Notes: a model not told the origin generated them from the sequence alone. DNA of 64,000 nucleotides from UKL13-2 sp031414695 (GCA_031414695.1 JANNWG010000046.1:62001-126000); one strand, 5' to 3'. Counted from the first letter of the stretch, positions 54,262 through 63,925 are shown. Program-made: numbers and translations.

Positions 54262-55248
54262 TTACTTCATCGCTTGCTTAGTTTTATCCAATACCGTCAT
54301 TGCGCTAGTGAGCATTGAGGCGACGTCTGCAATATTAGCGGGCACAATTAATGTGTTGCCGGCTTTAGCGAGGTTGCCGAATTGCTCAACATATTTCTCC
54401 GCAATTTTTAAGTTGGCCGCTTGTTGGCCACCGGGCGCTTCTAGTGCAGCGGCGACTTGGCGCACGGCGGATGCTGTAGCTTCAGCGACGGTGGTTAAGG
54501 CTGAAGCTTCGCCGAGTGCGCGGTTAATCGCGGCTTGCTTTTCACCTTCAGAGGCAAGAATAGCGGCTTGGCGCTGACCGTCGGCGATATTGATTTCTTC
54601 TTGGCGCACGCCTTCAGACTTTGCGATTAATGCACGCTTTTCACGTTCTGCCGTGATCTGGGCTTGCATGGATCGCAATATGGACTCAGGCGGGGTCAGG
54701 CTCTTGATTTCGTAGCGTAATACTTTGATGCCCCATGTGCGTCCGGCTTCATCGAGCACGCTGACAATTTTGTGGTTAATTTCATCGCGTGACTCGAATG
54801 TTTTATCAAGCTCCATCTTGCCGACTTCTGAACGTAGCGCTGTCTGCGCGAGTTGGGTAATCGCCATGATGTAGTCGCTTGAGCCGTAGCTCGCCAGCTT
54901 TGGATCCATCACTTGAAAATAAATAATGCCGTCCACGGCTAATTGCGTATTGTCTTTGGTGATACAGACTTGCTCAGGAATATCGAGCGGGACTTCTTTT
55001 AAGCTGTGGCGGTATGCGACACGATCAAAAAATGGCACGATCACATTCAAGCCTGGCACAAGCGTGGAGTGATATTTACCAAGACGCTCAACCACCCATG
55101 CATTTTGTTGTGGCACGATGCGAACGCCTTCAATAACAAAAACAATAATGGTGGCTAAAAAGAAAAAAGGAATCGCTAATCCACTCAGCGCAGGTGTGAA
55201 ATAAAGGGAAAGCGTTGCAATTAAAACAGCGGCAAATTTAACAAACAT
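54262..55248 (-). CDS. SPFH/band-7 (stomatin/paraslipin-like) protein
   Basis: About 328 residues. A membrane segment (VLIATLSLYFTPALSGLAIP) precedes the SPFH domain: VPQQNAWVVERLGKYHSTLV, GLNVIVPFFDRVAYRHSLKE, DNTQLAVDGIIYFQVMDPKL and a long helical C-terminus. It resembles QmcA/HflC-type paraslipins, which form ring oligomers on the membrane. The start at 55248 is chosen because AAAGGAG lies eight bases upstream. It pairs with the NfeD-like gene. Confidence 0.92.
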   Translation of the reverse strand: MFVKFAAVLIATLSLYFTPALSGLAIPFFFLATIIVFVIEGVRIVPQQNAWVVERLGKYHSTLVPGLNVIVPFFDRVAYRHSLKEVPLDIPEQVCITKDNTQLAVDGIIYFQVMDPKLASYGSSDYIMAITQLAQTALRSEVGKMELDKTFESRDEINHKIVSVLDEAGRTWGIKVLRYEIKSLTPPESILRSMQAQITAEREKRALIAKSEGVRQEEINIADGQRQAAILASEGEKQAAINRALGEASALTTVAEATASAVRQVAAALEAPGGQQAANLKIAEKYVEQFGNLAKAGNTLIVPANIADVASMLTSAMTVLDKTKQAMK

Positions 55249-55325
55249 TGGGATACTCCTTTGACTGTTCTGACTATCTGATAAGTGATTTTTTGTGTGG
55301 TTTGGCGTATTAAAAATATTGGTGA

Positions 55326-55745
55326 TCAAGTCGAAACCAATAGCACGCCTTGTGCGGTGGCTTTAATGGTTAAAACATCATTGGGGTTGGGTTTATGACT
55401 GCCTTCGACTTTTGCATCCCACGATGCACCACGATATTTCACGCGTGCTGTGCCACTGGCTTCGCTCACCCAACTTTCAAACACCACTGTCTGGCCAACC
55501 TCTAAACTATTTTCAGATTTAGCGTCTTTTGGATTTTTTTGCCACCACGTATGGACAAGATAAATGCCGATAAAGGTGGCTGCTACAGTCAATATAATTT
55601 GCAGCCAAAACGCACCCCCGAGGTAGGCAACCAGCGCACCGACGAGTGCCGCCACGCCAAACACGAGTAAATAAAACGTGCCGGTGAGTAGCTCGGCGAT
55701 GATAAGGATAAAACCTGCAACTGCCCAAATTAAATAGGCTGCCAT
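55326..55745 (-). CDS. NfeD-like membrane protein
   Basis: A 139-residue protein with about three membrane helices (YLIWAVAGFILIIAELL, YLLVFGVAALVGALVAYLGG, WLQIILTVAATFIGIYL) and a C-terminal OB-fold (SWVSEASGTARVKYRGASWD). It is the short NfeD1b type that functions next to SPFH proteins. The adjacent SPFH gene starts 78 bp after its stop, so the pair is probably one transcript. The gap 55746-56012 upstream has no gene I can support. Confidence 0.9.
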   Translation of the reverse strand: MAAYLIWAVAGFILIIAELLTGTFYLLVFGVAALVGALVAYLGGAFWLQIILTVAATFIGIYLVHTWWQKNPKDAKSENSLEVGQTVVFESWVSEASGTARVKYRGASWDAKVEGSHKPNPNDVLTIKATAQGVLLVST

Positions 55746-56012
55746 GTGAATTCCTTTGATTTAGCTATTAACGGTTGAACAAAATAAAAAATCTTTCTAT
55801 TTAGAACCAGCAAATTTGTAACGCTTATAGACTGACCTTCTGATTTTAAGCTAGATGTTTATTTGTATTAATCAAATCAAAAAAAATTACCCGCTCGGAT
55901 GTGTTGCTTTGTGGACTATTGCGGACTATCTGCTCACTACATTACAACTCTATACTCAACCAAAAATAGCGCATTATCCGCTGATTATGTTGTTGATATG
56001 CAGTTGACGACT

Positions 56013-57449
56013 TTAGATCGGTTGCAGTTTAGCTGTGGACGTAGATGAAATTGCAGGCATTGGCAATATCAATGACACGGTTAAACCGCCACCTTCTCGA
56101 TTATGCAAGCTAATATGCCCACCGTGGGCTTCTACAATTTCATGCGCTAGCGCTAAGCCTAAGCCCGTGCCTGTACGTTTGGTGGAATAAAACGGCATGA
56201 GCGCATGGGTAAGCACATCTTCTGTCATGCCACTGCCTCGGTCCTCTACGTCAATACGCACGACGCGAGTTGCACGGGTGCTCGAAAAAGTGGCGCCCTC
56301 GTCAACTCGCGATGCACTCACTCTGACACAAACAGCCTCGGCTGGAGAGCCTGATTCATGTGCATTCTTGAGCAAATTGATAAGCGCTTGTTCAAGCTGC
56401 GTTACGTCAAAATAAACTGTCTTTTCGGCCAAGGTATCTATACATTCAAAACGTGCGTTAAGCTTTAGTTTTGCAATAAAGCTTGCCCAAGCTACCCACT
56501 CAGGCTGCGGATTAGGCAACTTAGCAAAGCGCGCATAGCCCAGAATAAAGTTTTCTAAATGTCGGGTGCGCTCAGCAATAGCATCTAAAATTTCGATTAA
56601 ACGTTCAGGTTTGTTGCGTTGCAAAAGTTGCACGCCAGAGTGCGCCAGCGATGCCACGGGTGCTAATGAATTATTGATCTCATGACTAATGACGCGGATG
56701 ACTTTTTTCCATGTTTGCACTTCTGCACGGCGCAATTCAGCCGTCAGATGGCGCAGCATCAGAAGCTCATGACGACGACCGTTCAATGTGAAAAAACGCC
56801 GTGCCAAGTGATACACATCATCGCCTTCATCGACATCACCTATTTTTTTAGACAACGTAAATAAACCATCACCTTGTTTATCCATCGCGTCTATCAGCGC
56901 GCTATGGGCATTTGCGAGCACCTGATTTAGCGTTTGCCCTTCTAATTTGCGCCCATCGTTTAGTAATTGGCGTGCTGCCAAATTGGCGTAAATAATCGGG
57001 CCAGTTTCAGAAGTTAATAACATCGCCACTGGTGTGTGCTGAACCATGGTATCGAGCAGTAATTCACGTTGCACAAGATCAAGTCGTTGGCTGCGTAGCA
57101 CTTCGCCAAGCGCGTTGTGGCTGGCAACGAGCTCGCCAATTTCATCGTTGCGCGGCCAATGCAGGCTAAACGAAAAGTCAGCGTCTTTATATGAGCTTAC
57201 CGTGCCGTTAAGCGCGTTAAACATTTGCAAAATGGGTCTGATTTGGGCGCGAATAGCGATGACTGCTAGGGATATTGTGATAGCAGCTGCGATCAGTGCA
57301 CTTTGCCAAGCGTCGAGACTAGTTAGGTAAGTAAGGCACAGTTGTATGCCGGTAGCGCATGCAATGATTGCTATTGCGATTAGGCTAAAGCGGGTAGTGA
57401 GTGAAACGCGGCGGCGACGTTTGTTAGTCATATTAATTGGCGCAGACAT
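56013..57449 (-). CDS. NtrY-like membrane histidine kinase
   Basis: A 478-residue sensor kinase. Two N-terminal membrane segments (RFSLIAIAIIACATGIQL; ALIAAAITISLAVIAI) are followed by a HAMP-like linker, a PAS region (VAMLLTSETGPIIYANLAAR), HisKA with the phospho-His in RVISHEINNSLAPV, and HATPase with FYSTKRTGTGLGLALAHEIV. It is the last gene of the efflux operon, 117 bp after the sigma-54 regulator it is expected to phosphorylate. The signal is presumably a substrate of, or stress relieved by, the pump. Confidence 0.92.
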   Translation of the reverse strand: MSAPINMTNKRRRRVSLTTRFSLIAIAIIACATGIQLCLTYLTSLDAWQSALIAAAITISLAVIAIRAQIRPILQMFNALNGTVSSYKDADFSFSLHWPRNDEIGELVASHNALGEVLRSQRLDLVQRELLLDTMVQHTPVAMLLTSETGPIIYANLAARQLLNDGRKLEGQTLNQVLANAHSALIDAMDKQGDGLFTLSKKIGDVDEGDDVYHLARRFFTLNGRRHELLMLRHLTAELRRAEVQTWKKVIRVISHEINNSLAPVASLAHSGVQLLQRNKPERLIEILDAIAERTRHLENFILGYARFAKLPNPQPEWVAWASFIAKLKLNARFECIDTLAEKTVYFDVTQLEQALINLLKNAHESGSPAEAVCVRVSASRVDEGATFSSTRATRVVRIDVEDRGSGMTEDVLTHALMPFYSTKRTGTGLGLALAHEIVEAHGGHISLHNREGGGLTVSLILPMPAISSTSTAKLQPI

Positions 57450-57566
57450 TGAATAACCTATTTACTGACAGCTGGCTGCTCACCCTCGGCTCAGACAACA
57501 GCAACACGACTTGCGCCCAATTCGTAAGCTGTACTTTGTTCGTGAGGTCGTTTGGTAGGCGCACGT

Positions 57567-58913
57567 TCATGTTGCGCGCTTTACTCCCAACCGTTCCATG
57601 CGCCGATATAACGCCTGACGACTTAGGTTTAGCTCGCTGGCGGCTTGGGCAATGACGCCACCTGCACGATTTAATGCCGCTTCTATTGCATTACGGTCAG
57701 GCTCAAGATCATTGATAGCGTGAGGTGCTACAGCTGCAGTTTTTGGCAAGCCTAAATCTGCCACACTAATTTCATCCCCGCTACTTAATAGGCAAGCGCG
57801 TTGTATAACGTTTTTAAGCTCACGAACATTGCCGGGCCAATTGTGACGCTGGAGTGCATCAATGGCATAAACACTTAAGCATTTATCCGCTTGTAAAAAA
57901 TATTGCGCCAGCGGCAATATATCGTCAGTGCGGGCCGCGAGTGCGGGTAGCTTTAACTCAATCACATTGAGTCGGTAATACAAATCTTCGCGAAACGTAC
58001 CCGCGGCAATCATCTGTGATAAATCCGCATTGGTTGCACTGATAACGCGCACCTTTACATGTCGCTCCACGTTGCTGCCAAGCCTTGTAAATCGACCGGT
58101 TTCAAGTACTCGCAACAATTTCATTTGCCCTGATAACGGCAAATTGCCAATTTCATCTAAGAACAGCGTGCCCCCATCTGCTGCTTCAAACTTACCTTCG
58201 CGCAACTTTGCAGCGCCCGTGTATGCCCCCGCTTCTGCGCCAAACAATTCTGCTTCAATTAAATCTGCCGGTAGTGCACCGCAATTTAGCACCACAAACG
58301 CACCCGTTTTTACGCTGGAATTAGCTCGGATAATTTCGGCAATACCTTCTTTACCTGCGCCATTTGGCCCTGTGATGAGTACCGGCACATCCGCACGCGC
58401 CACTTGGCAGGCGATGGCCAGCACCTGCTCAGTCGCGGCATCTTTCCACACATAATTGCCTAAATTAAACTGCTTGGAAAGCGCCTGTTTACGGGCATCT
58501 CCGCGTTGCCTTGTGTGTGCTAATAGCGCATTCGCCTCGCCCAACTCTAATAAATTCTGAGCGGTGGCAAGCAGTCGTTCATCATTCCAAGGCTTAGCCA
58601 AATAATCAGACGCGCCAGCCTTAACTAAATTTACCGCTGCGTCTAAATGCGTCCACGCTGTAAGCAAAATGATGGGCAAATCTGGGTGACAGGCGCGTAT
58701 TTTCTTAAACAACGCCACACCATCTTCACCCGATGTAGTGTCAGCACTAAAATTCATATCTTGAATCACTAAATCAATGGGCATTTCGCCCAACATTTTT
58801 AGTCCCGCTGCAGGTGTCAACGCACTAATTGTGTTGATTTCTGCAAGTGAAAACAGCACCTCGAGGGCAAGTGCTACCGATTGATTATCGTCAATTACAA
58901 GAATAGTTGGCAT
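57567..58913 (-). CDS. Sigma-54-dependent response regulator (NtrC-type)
   Basis: A 448-residue enhancer-binding protein. The receiver has Asp8/Asp9, phospho-Asp52 (IQDMNF), Thr85 and Lys107. The AAA+ domain has Walker A GPNGAGKE (182-189), GAYTGA (229-234; Tyr replaces Phe of the usual GAFTGA), and Walker B GGTLFLDEIG. The Fis-type HTH (AASELNLSRQALYRRMERLG) is at the C-terminus. The residue before the loop is ELFGAEAGAYTGA, slightly unusual. It probably activates the sigma-54 promoter at 63587-63602 in front of its own operon. Confidence 0.95.
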   Translation of the reverse strand: MPTILVIDDNQSVALALEVLFSLAEINTISALTPAAGLKMLGEMPIDLVIQDMNFSADTTSGEDGVALFKKIRACHPDLPIILLTAWTHLDAAVNLVKAGASDYLAKPWNDERLLATAQNLLELGEANALLAHTRQRGDARKQALSKQFNLGNYVWKDAATEQVLAIACQVARADVPVLITGPNGAGKEGIAEIIRANSSVKTGAFVVLNCGALPADLIEAELFGAEAGAYTGAAKLREGKFEAADGGTLFLDEIGNLPLSGQMKLLRVLETGRFTRLGSNVERHVKVRVISATNADLSQMIAAGTFREDLYYRLNVIELKLPALAARTDDILPLAQYFLQADKCLSVYAIDALQRHNWPGNVRELKNVIQRACLLSSGDEISVADLGLPKTAAVAPHAINDLEPDRNAIEAALNRAGGVIAQAASELNLSRQALYRRMERLGVKRAT

Positions 58914-58935
58914 GAAATGAACTGATTTATAGAGA

Positions 58936-60165
58936 CTACACGCTACGAGTGGCTAAAGCGGGAGAAATACTTGCAGCACGACGCGCTGGCGCGTAGGCCG
59001 CAACAATGCCAAGCAAGAAAAATATCACAGAACCAATCGTCAAATAACTAATGGGTAATTTTGCCAGTTCAAACTTCGCCACCAATAGCTGATTCAAGCC
59101 TATCGCCAGCAATAAGCCCGTCGCAATCCCCAGTGTCGTGATAAGGATGTTTTCAGTAATAAAGTAGCGAAGAATATCAAACTGCGTCGCACCCAACGCG
59201 CGGCGCACGCCAATTTGTTTACGTCGCTGCGATACCCAAAGTGCGGTCATACCGACGATGCCGCTCACGGTGATTAACATCAGAAGCACGCTGACCGCGA
59301 TCAACATCCACGCTAGGCCATTGTCGTTACGGTAGCGTTCAGCGCGATGTTTTTCAACGCTCTCTGTTCTAATAATCATTGGCTGTGCGTGCGATTTTCG
59401 AATCACCTCCTCACTCTCGGCCATGATGCGATCACGCTGACCCGCTTCGACTCTGATCACAAAATCTGATCTAGGCGAAGAAATGCGGGCAGGTGAAATG
59501 GCCGAATACTCCGCACTTACACCGCGCTGAGCGTTCGTGGTTTGCAAGCGCTCTACCACGCCTACAATAGTTGAGCTGTCCGCATCCGCGCCCTGCCCCC
59601 AATAAATTGGTTTGCCTACAACGCTCACTTCATTAGGAAATAAATAGTTGGCGAGTGCGCGGGTAATGATGACCGTGGCTGGCTGAATGGTATCGGTTTC
59701 TACGTTCACGATGGCAATTTCTTCGGCCTTGAAGTCTCTACCCTCGATAATTTTTAAGCCCATCGTATTGATAAAGCCATCGGTCGAATAATAGCGAGAC
59801 GCGGCCACGCTTGGCTTTACTTCACGGGAATGCGTAATGCCTGACTGACTACCGCTGCGCGTTAACGGCATTTGCGTAGTCCACGTTGCACCCAATACGC
59901 CCGGAATAGCCGCAAGTAATTGTGTTTGACGTAATTGCAGCGCAATATTCTCCTCATGCGGCGGCGCTTTGAGGTGGCGCAAATCCAGCAGGAATGTTGA
60001 GGCTTCATCCACCATGCCCGTCTGGCGCGATGACATCACGGTACGCTCTTTGACAATATGTAGCGCATTAGCCAGCAGCGCAAGACTAATAGCAACTTGT
60101 GCGGCCACCAATAATGGCGCCATTTTATTGCGCATTAAGGCTGAAAATATGGGTCTAATTTCCAT
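58936..60165 (-). CDS. MacB/FtsX-type ABC transporter permease (second)
   Basis: A 409-residue permease with a single N-terminal helix, a large periplasmic domain of the MacB_PCD type, and a C-terminal FtsX core with three helices (GLAWMLIAVSVLLMLITVSG, ENILITTLGIATGLLLAIGL, LTIGSVIFFLLGIVAAYAPA). The segment RRKQIGVRRALGATQFDILR precedes the second helix, as in MacB/LolE. With the other permease and the ATPase it probably forms a tripartite pump with the adaptor. It lies 23 bp after the other permease gene. Confidence 0.92.
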   Translation of the reverse strand: MEIRPIFSALMRNKMAPLLVAAQVAISLALLANALHIVKERTVMSSRQTGMVDEASTFLLDLRHLKAPPHEENIALQLRQTQLLAAIPGVLGATWTTQMPLTRSGSQSGITHSREVKPSVAASRYYSTDGFINTMGLKIIEGRDFKAEEIAIVNVETDTIQPATVIITRALANYLFPNEVSVVGKPIYWGQGADADSSTIVGVVERLQTTNAQRGVSAEYSAISPARISSPRSDFVIRVEAGQRDRIMAESEEVIRKSHAQPMIIRTESVEKHRAERYRNDNGLAWMLIAVSVLLMLITVSGIVGMTALWVSQRRKQIGVRRALGATQFDILRYFITENILITTLGIATGLLLAIGLNQLLVAKFELAKLPISYLTIGSVIFFLLGIVAAYAPARRAASISPALATRSV

Positions 60166-60188
60166 AGTGAAATTCCTTGAGAAAATTT

Positions 60189-61508
60189 TTATTGTGATTT
60201 AAGTTCAGCCGCAGGGCTGATGGTGCATGCACGCCATGTCGGCCATATACCTGCAATTAAACTGGCACTGACCGCTAAGGCGAAAGTTAAAAAAAACATT
60301 TGCCAATCTATGCGCGCCACAGCGGCAATTTGAAGTGATTGCTGAGACAGCAACCACAGCCCACCAAAAGATAGGATCAAACCAAGTGCGCCGCCCGCAA
60401 GGCCTAGCACCGCAGTTTCTACAAAAAACTGATTAAAAATTTGTCGCCTTGATGCGCCCAATGCGCGACGCACACCAACCTCCGCACCACGTGTTGAAAA
60501 TTTCGCCAAAAGTAGCCCAACTGTATTCACCAAGCACAGCAGCAAAAAACCAAACGCTAACCATGCCGATAGCTTCCGATCATCAGACACCACGCCCAAA
60601 TGTGCCATCCACTCCATCACATCAAAAACTTGATCTTTATTGTTTCGCATATAGCGCCCAAGCTTGCGTTGCTCGGCCGTGAAGCCGCGTAAGTATTCAT
60701 GCACAGCCGTACGCTCGGCCGCATTGGTGACTTCAAACCAAAATTGCACCCATGTACATTCAGAATCAAGTAGACCTTGATATCCAGGCCCCATCTTGCT
60801 TCCCATGCACCAAGTGCTGCCATCATGTCTTTTCTGCGTCGCAATGGCGTTTGCAAATGGAATAAACACATCTTCTTCGCCCACATAAGCGCCACGTTGG
60901 TTATTAAACACATTGACAAAACGTGGCGATGGTCGCCACACCGCAGTCACGCCCGCGACTTGATAATCCAACCCAAATAACCGAATGCGCTTGCCCACCG
61001 GATTATCGTTACCGAATAATTTTTCGCTTATGTTTTTGCTAATCACCACTACATTAGCCGCCGCCGTATCGTCTTCTACGCGCCACGCGCCGCCAAATAA
61101 AAACGGCACCTCAAACATCGTAAAAAAATCTGCGGTGGTGGCCGAGCCCGAAATATCGAGCACCGGCAAATTCGCTTGTGCTGGCTCTATCGCGCCAGAC
61201 ACCGTGTAAACCGCAGTACGTCGAATACCCTGTTGGCTATTCAGAAAAGTCACCGCATCGCGATAGGGTAGGCGCGATTGTTCTTGCTCCTTACCCGCTT
61301 CATAACCTTCTAACGGACCGTTATCAATCAAGGGAACCAGTAGATTGCGGCTTTTCTCAGGGATGGGATCACTCATCATCGCCGTTAAAACAGTCAAGGT
61401 TGAAATACTTGCCGCCACACCAACGGCTAAGGTCAATACCATGAGTGCAGTCAAAATCGGATTGCGCCTCAAGCTGTTAAGTCCAAGTTTGAAATAATAG
61501 CTAAACAT
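60189..61508 (-). CDS. MacB/FtsX-type ABC transporter permease (first)
   Basis: About 439 residues. N-terminal helix (LTALMVLTLAVGVAASISTL), periplasmic MacB_PCD-like domain (FTMFEVPFLFGGAWRVEDD), and a FtsX core with GAEVGVRRALGASRRQIFNQ between helices. I use the ATG at 61508 because AAGGA lies seven bases upstream; an ATG three codons earlier would sit on that site. It pairs with the downstream permease as a probable heterodimer. Confidence 0.92.
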   Translation of the reverse strand: MFSYYFKLGLNSLRRNPILTALMVLTLAVGVAASISTLTVLTAMMSDPIPEKSRNLLVPLIDNGPLEGYEAGKEQEQSRLPYRDAVTFLNSQQGIRRTAVYTVSGAIEPAQANLPVLDISGSATTADFFTMFEVPFLFGGAWRVEDDTAAANVVVISKNISEKLFGNDNPVGKRIRLFGLDYQVAGVTAVWRPSPRFVNVFNNQRGAYVGEEDVFIPFANAIATQKRHDGSTWCMGSKMGPGYQGLLDSECTWVQFWFEVTNAAERTAVHEYLRGFTAEQRKLGRYMRNNKDQVFDVMEWMAHLGVVSDDRKLSAWLAFGFLLLCLVNTVGLLLAKFSTRGAEVGVRRALGASRRQIFNQFFVETAVLGLAGGALGLILSFGGLWLLSQQSLQIAAVARIDWQMFFLTFALAVSASLIAGIWPTWRACTISPAAELKSQ

Positions 61509-61519
61509 AATTTGCATCC

Positions 61520-62257
61520 TTAAGCGTGTGAAGCATGTGACGAATCAGCCACACGAATAGGCTGGGGAACCAATAAAGACGGGTCTTTTCGCACCAAATC
61601 ACTCACCTGACCGTCAATAATATGCACGTTACGCTGGGTGCGTATGGCAAGCTCAGGATCATGGGTCACCATCAAAATCGTGGTGCCTTTAGCGTTAATG
61701 TCTTCTAATAATTCCATTACACTACGCGCCATTTGGCTATCTAAGTTGCCGGTCGGCTCATCTGCCAACAAGACTTTCGGTTTACCTGCGAGCGCACGGG
61801 CGATAGCCACACGCTGCTGTTGCCCCCCTGAGAGTTCCGCCGGATAGTGCTTGGCACGCGAGGCTAAGCCCACTTGGCTCAACGCATCTTCAATACGCTG
61901 TTTACGTTCAGATGCGTTTAAACCACGATAGCGCAACGGCACATCAACGTTATCGAATAAATTTAGGTCCGGAATTAAATTAAAGCCTTGAAAAATAAAG
62001 CCCAGCTTTTCATTACGAAGCTTTGAACGTCCTGCATCATTTAAGCCGCTGACATCGACACCGTCTAAAAAATATTCGCCGCTGCTGAACTCCTCAAGCA
62101 AGCCAGCGATATTGAGGAAACTCGTTTTGCCCGAGCCTGATGGACCAGTCACAGTGACAAATTCACCTTGCGCCACGTTTATTTCAAACCCCCGCAAGGC
62201 GTGGGTTTCAATCATATGGGTGCGATAAATTTTGCTTAAATTTTTCATTTTTAACAT
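61520..62257 (-). CDS. MacB/LolD-type ABC transporter ATPase
   Basis: A 245-residue ATPase of the macrolide/lipoprotein-exporter class: Walker A GPSGSGKTS, Q-loop FIFQGFNLIPDLNLFDNV, signature LSGGQQQRVAIARAL, Walker B LLADEPTGNLDS and H-loop VTHDPE. It powers the two FtsX-type permeases by mechanotransmission rather than substrate gating. Gap to the adaptor gene 17 bp. The substrate may be an antimicrobial peptide or lipid-like compound; not assignable. Confidence 0.95.
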   Translation of the reverse strand: MLKMKNLSKIYRTHMIETHALRGFEINVAQGEFVTVTGPSGSGKTSFLNIAGLLEEFSSGEYFLDGVDVSGLNDAGRSKLRNEKLGFIFQGFNLIPDLNLFDNVDVPLRYRGLNASERKQRIEDALSQVGLASRAKHYPAELSGGQQQRVAIARALAGKPKVLLADEPTGNLDSQMARSVMELLEDINAKGTTILMVTHDPELAIRTQRNVHIIDGQVSDLVRKDPSLLVPQPIRVADSSHASHA

Positions 62258-62274
62258 AGCAACACTTTCTAAAA

Positions 62275-63555
62275 TTAATTATTTATTGAAACTCGCTCGG
62301 CGTTTTCAAACACTTCGCTGCCCGAAACCACCACCGCCTCACCTTCACGTAATCCCGACATAATTTCGACTGCCGCTATACTGGTAGCACCAAGCATTAC
62401 GCTACGACGCACTGCAATACTGCCTTCCAATACATAGGCAAATTTGCCGCCACCCTGCTCTACAAATGAACCACGCTGTACAAGCAACACATTCGGCTTT
62501 TCTTCGATCAAGATGCGCGCTGAAATACGTTGGTTTTGACGTAGTCCGACTGGCTGTGCGTCTTTAAATCGTGCTCGTGCTAGCACTTGGTTTTTAACGA
62601 CCTCTGGCGAAATAGCAGACAAAGTGGCGATGTGTTTTACGCCAGCAATGTCAATTTCTACGCGCATGCCAATGCCTAAATCCGCCACATATGTTTCAGG
62701 GATTTCCAATTCAAGCTCTAGCTTGGATAGATCTACCAAGGTCAGGATCGGCGTATTGGCTTGTACCACGCTACGATTCGCCACTGATAGTGTGCCTATA
62801 AAACCATCCATCGGCGCGCGTAATTTCAATTCATCCACACGACGCTTGGCGTTAGCGTAAACCAAACGCTGGTTTTGTAATTGGCTAAATTTGGTCTTAA
62901 GCTCAAGCTCTACATTCTGGTTTTCTAAATCAGTGGCCGCTTCAGCGTGCTTGGCACGAATTTCGGCTGACTTTAAGGCATCCTCAGCCCTTAAAAAATC
63001 CACTTTCGACACAATGCCAACACCTACCGCTTGCACCCGCTCATACGCGCGCTTGGCTGATACGCGTTCAATTTCGGCTTGGTCAGCGTCACGACGCGCG
63101 GTGAGCTTTTGCTTCTTGGATAATATTTGGCTGCGCGCCACTTCGGCTTCCAACTGCTCGGTGTTGGTTTGTTCGCGCTTTAATGCATCTGTTAAATCTG
63201 GCGACTCTAGCTCCGCTAACAGGTCGCCCTTCTTTACCGTGTCCCCAGCATTGGCTTTCAAATTTACGGTACTTATCGCAGTTGAAAATAAAGTTAAGTT
63301 CACCGCTGCCACCACCTTACCGTTTACCGACGCATCGCGCACGAGGATACCGCGCACCACTACAGCTGTGCGAATGCGTGCGGCATTAACGGATTGCGAA
63401 CTACTGCGCCAAGCATCAAGTAAGACGATGGCGCAGCCAAGCAAGAAGATGCTCAACAGTACGAAGACGCCAATGCGACGTTGGCGCGCGCGCTTCAATT
63501 GCTTGATGGCAGCCGGGGCTAATTGGGCATCTTGAGATAATGGCTCGCGGATCAT
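62275..63555 (-). CDS. HlyD/MacA-type periplasmic adaptor
   Basis: About 426 residues. One N-terminal membrane helix (RIGVFVLLSIFLLGCAIVLL) is followed by a lipoyl half, a long coiled coil (EQTNTEQLEAEVARSQILSK through TKFSQLQNQRLVYANAKRR), a second lipoyl half (LRAPMDGFIGTLSVANRSVV) and beta-barrel domains. It links the inner-membrane ABC unit to an outer-membrane TolC-like channel. I start at 63555 because the predicted transcription start is near 63576, downstream of the alternative ATG at 63591. Confidence 0.93.
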   Translation of the reverse strand: MIREPLSQDAQLAPAAIKQLKRARQRRIGVFVLLSIFLLGCAIVLLDAWRSSSQSVNAARIRTAVVVRGILVRDASVNGKVVAAVNLTLFSTAISTVNLKANAGDTVKKGDLLAELESPDLTDALKREQTNTEQLEAEVARSQILSKKQKLTARRDADQAEIERVSAKRAYERVQAVGVGIVSKVDFLRAEDALKSAEIRAKHAEAATDLENQNVELELKTKFSQLQNQRLVYANAKRRVDELKLRAPMDGFIGTLSVANRSVVQANTPILTLVDLSKLELELEIPETYVADLGIGMRVEIDIAGVKHIATLSAISPEVVKNQVLARARFKDAQPVGLRQNQRISARILIEEKPNVLLVQRGSFVEQGGGKFAYVLEGSIAVRRSVMLGATSIAAVEIMSGLREGEAVVVSGSEVFENAERVSINN

Positions 63556-63586
63556 GGTGGTTGGCTTGAAAGGTATAACCCTTAAT

Positions 63587-63602
63587 AGCACTTACCATGC
63601 CA
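63587..63602 (-). promoter_or_regulatory. Sigma-54 (-24/-12) promoter of the efflux operon
   Basis: On the minus strand TGGCATGGTAAGTGCT matches the sigma-54 consensus TGGCACG-N4-TTGCT: GG (63600-63601) and GC (63588-63589) are exactly 10 bp apart. Predicted start of transcription is near 63576, 21 bp before the adaptor ATG. It agrees with the operon encoding an NtrC-type activator. Confidence 0.82.
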
Positions 63603-63646
63603 ACACTTAAGCATTTGATTTATAACAAATATATTCGACTTTGAAG

Positions 63647-63661
63647 TGTCCGTGGCGGACA
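63647..63661. promoter_or_regulatory. Enhancer-like dyad TGTCCG-N3-CGGACA
   Basis: A perfect inverted repeat, TGTCCGTGGCGGACA, centred about 78 bp upstream of the predicted sigma-54 start. This is where a Fis-type HTH activator would bind. A degenerate second half (CGGAC at 63675-63679) may form a weaker site. Binding protein inferred to be the response regulator of the same operon. Confidence 0.65.
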
Positions 63662-63925
63662 AACAGTCTAGTGCCGGACGCTGGTTTGCCACGACCACTA
63701 TAAAAATTGTTGGCATTAATTAAGCCCAGCCATCACATCAACATCTACGCCCCAGATTGCATCGGCTATCGACATCACGCTTTCTATACAATCAAAACGT
63801 GCCCAATTTAGCAACACCTTGCTGAGTACCGATTCTGCTGATCAATTCAAACCGCTTGAACCATTGAGGCCTAGCGAGCGCTAGATTATTTGGCATTAAA
63901 AAGCGTAATCACTACGTAAGGCTCA
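63662..63925. other. Non-coding stretch upstream of the efflux operon
   Basis: About 260 bp with no supported gene. It contains a short perfect palindrome, CTAGCG-AG-CGCTAG (63871-63884), that may end the transcript of the gene entering from the right. I recognise no other feature. Confidence 0.5.

Noticed and set aside
62891..63535. 214-codon plus-strand frame antisense to the adaptor gene
   Set aside because: Composition is Ser/Ala-rich from reversed coiled-coil codons; the adaptor on the minus strand is complete.
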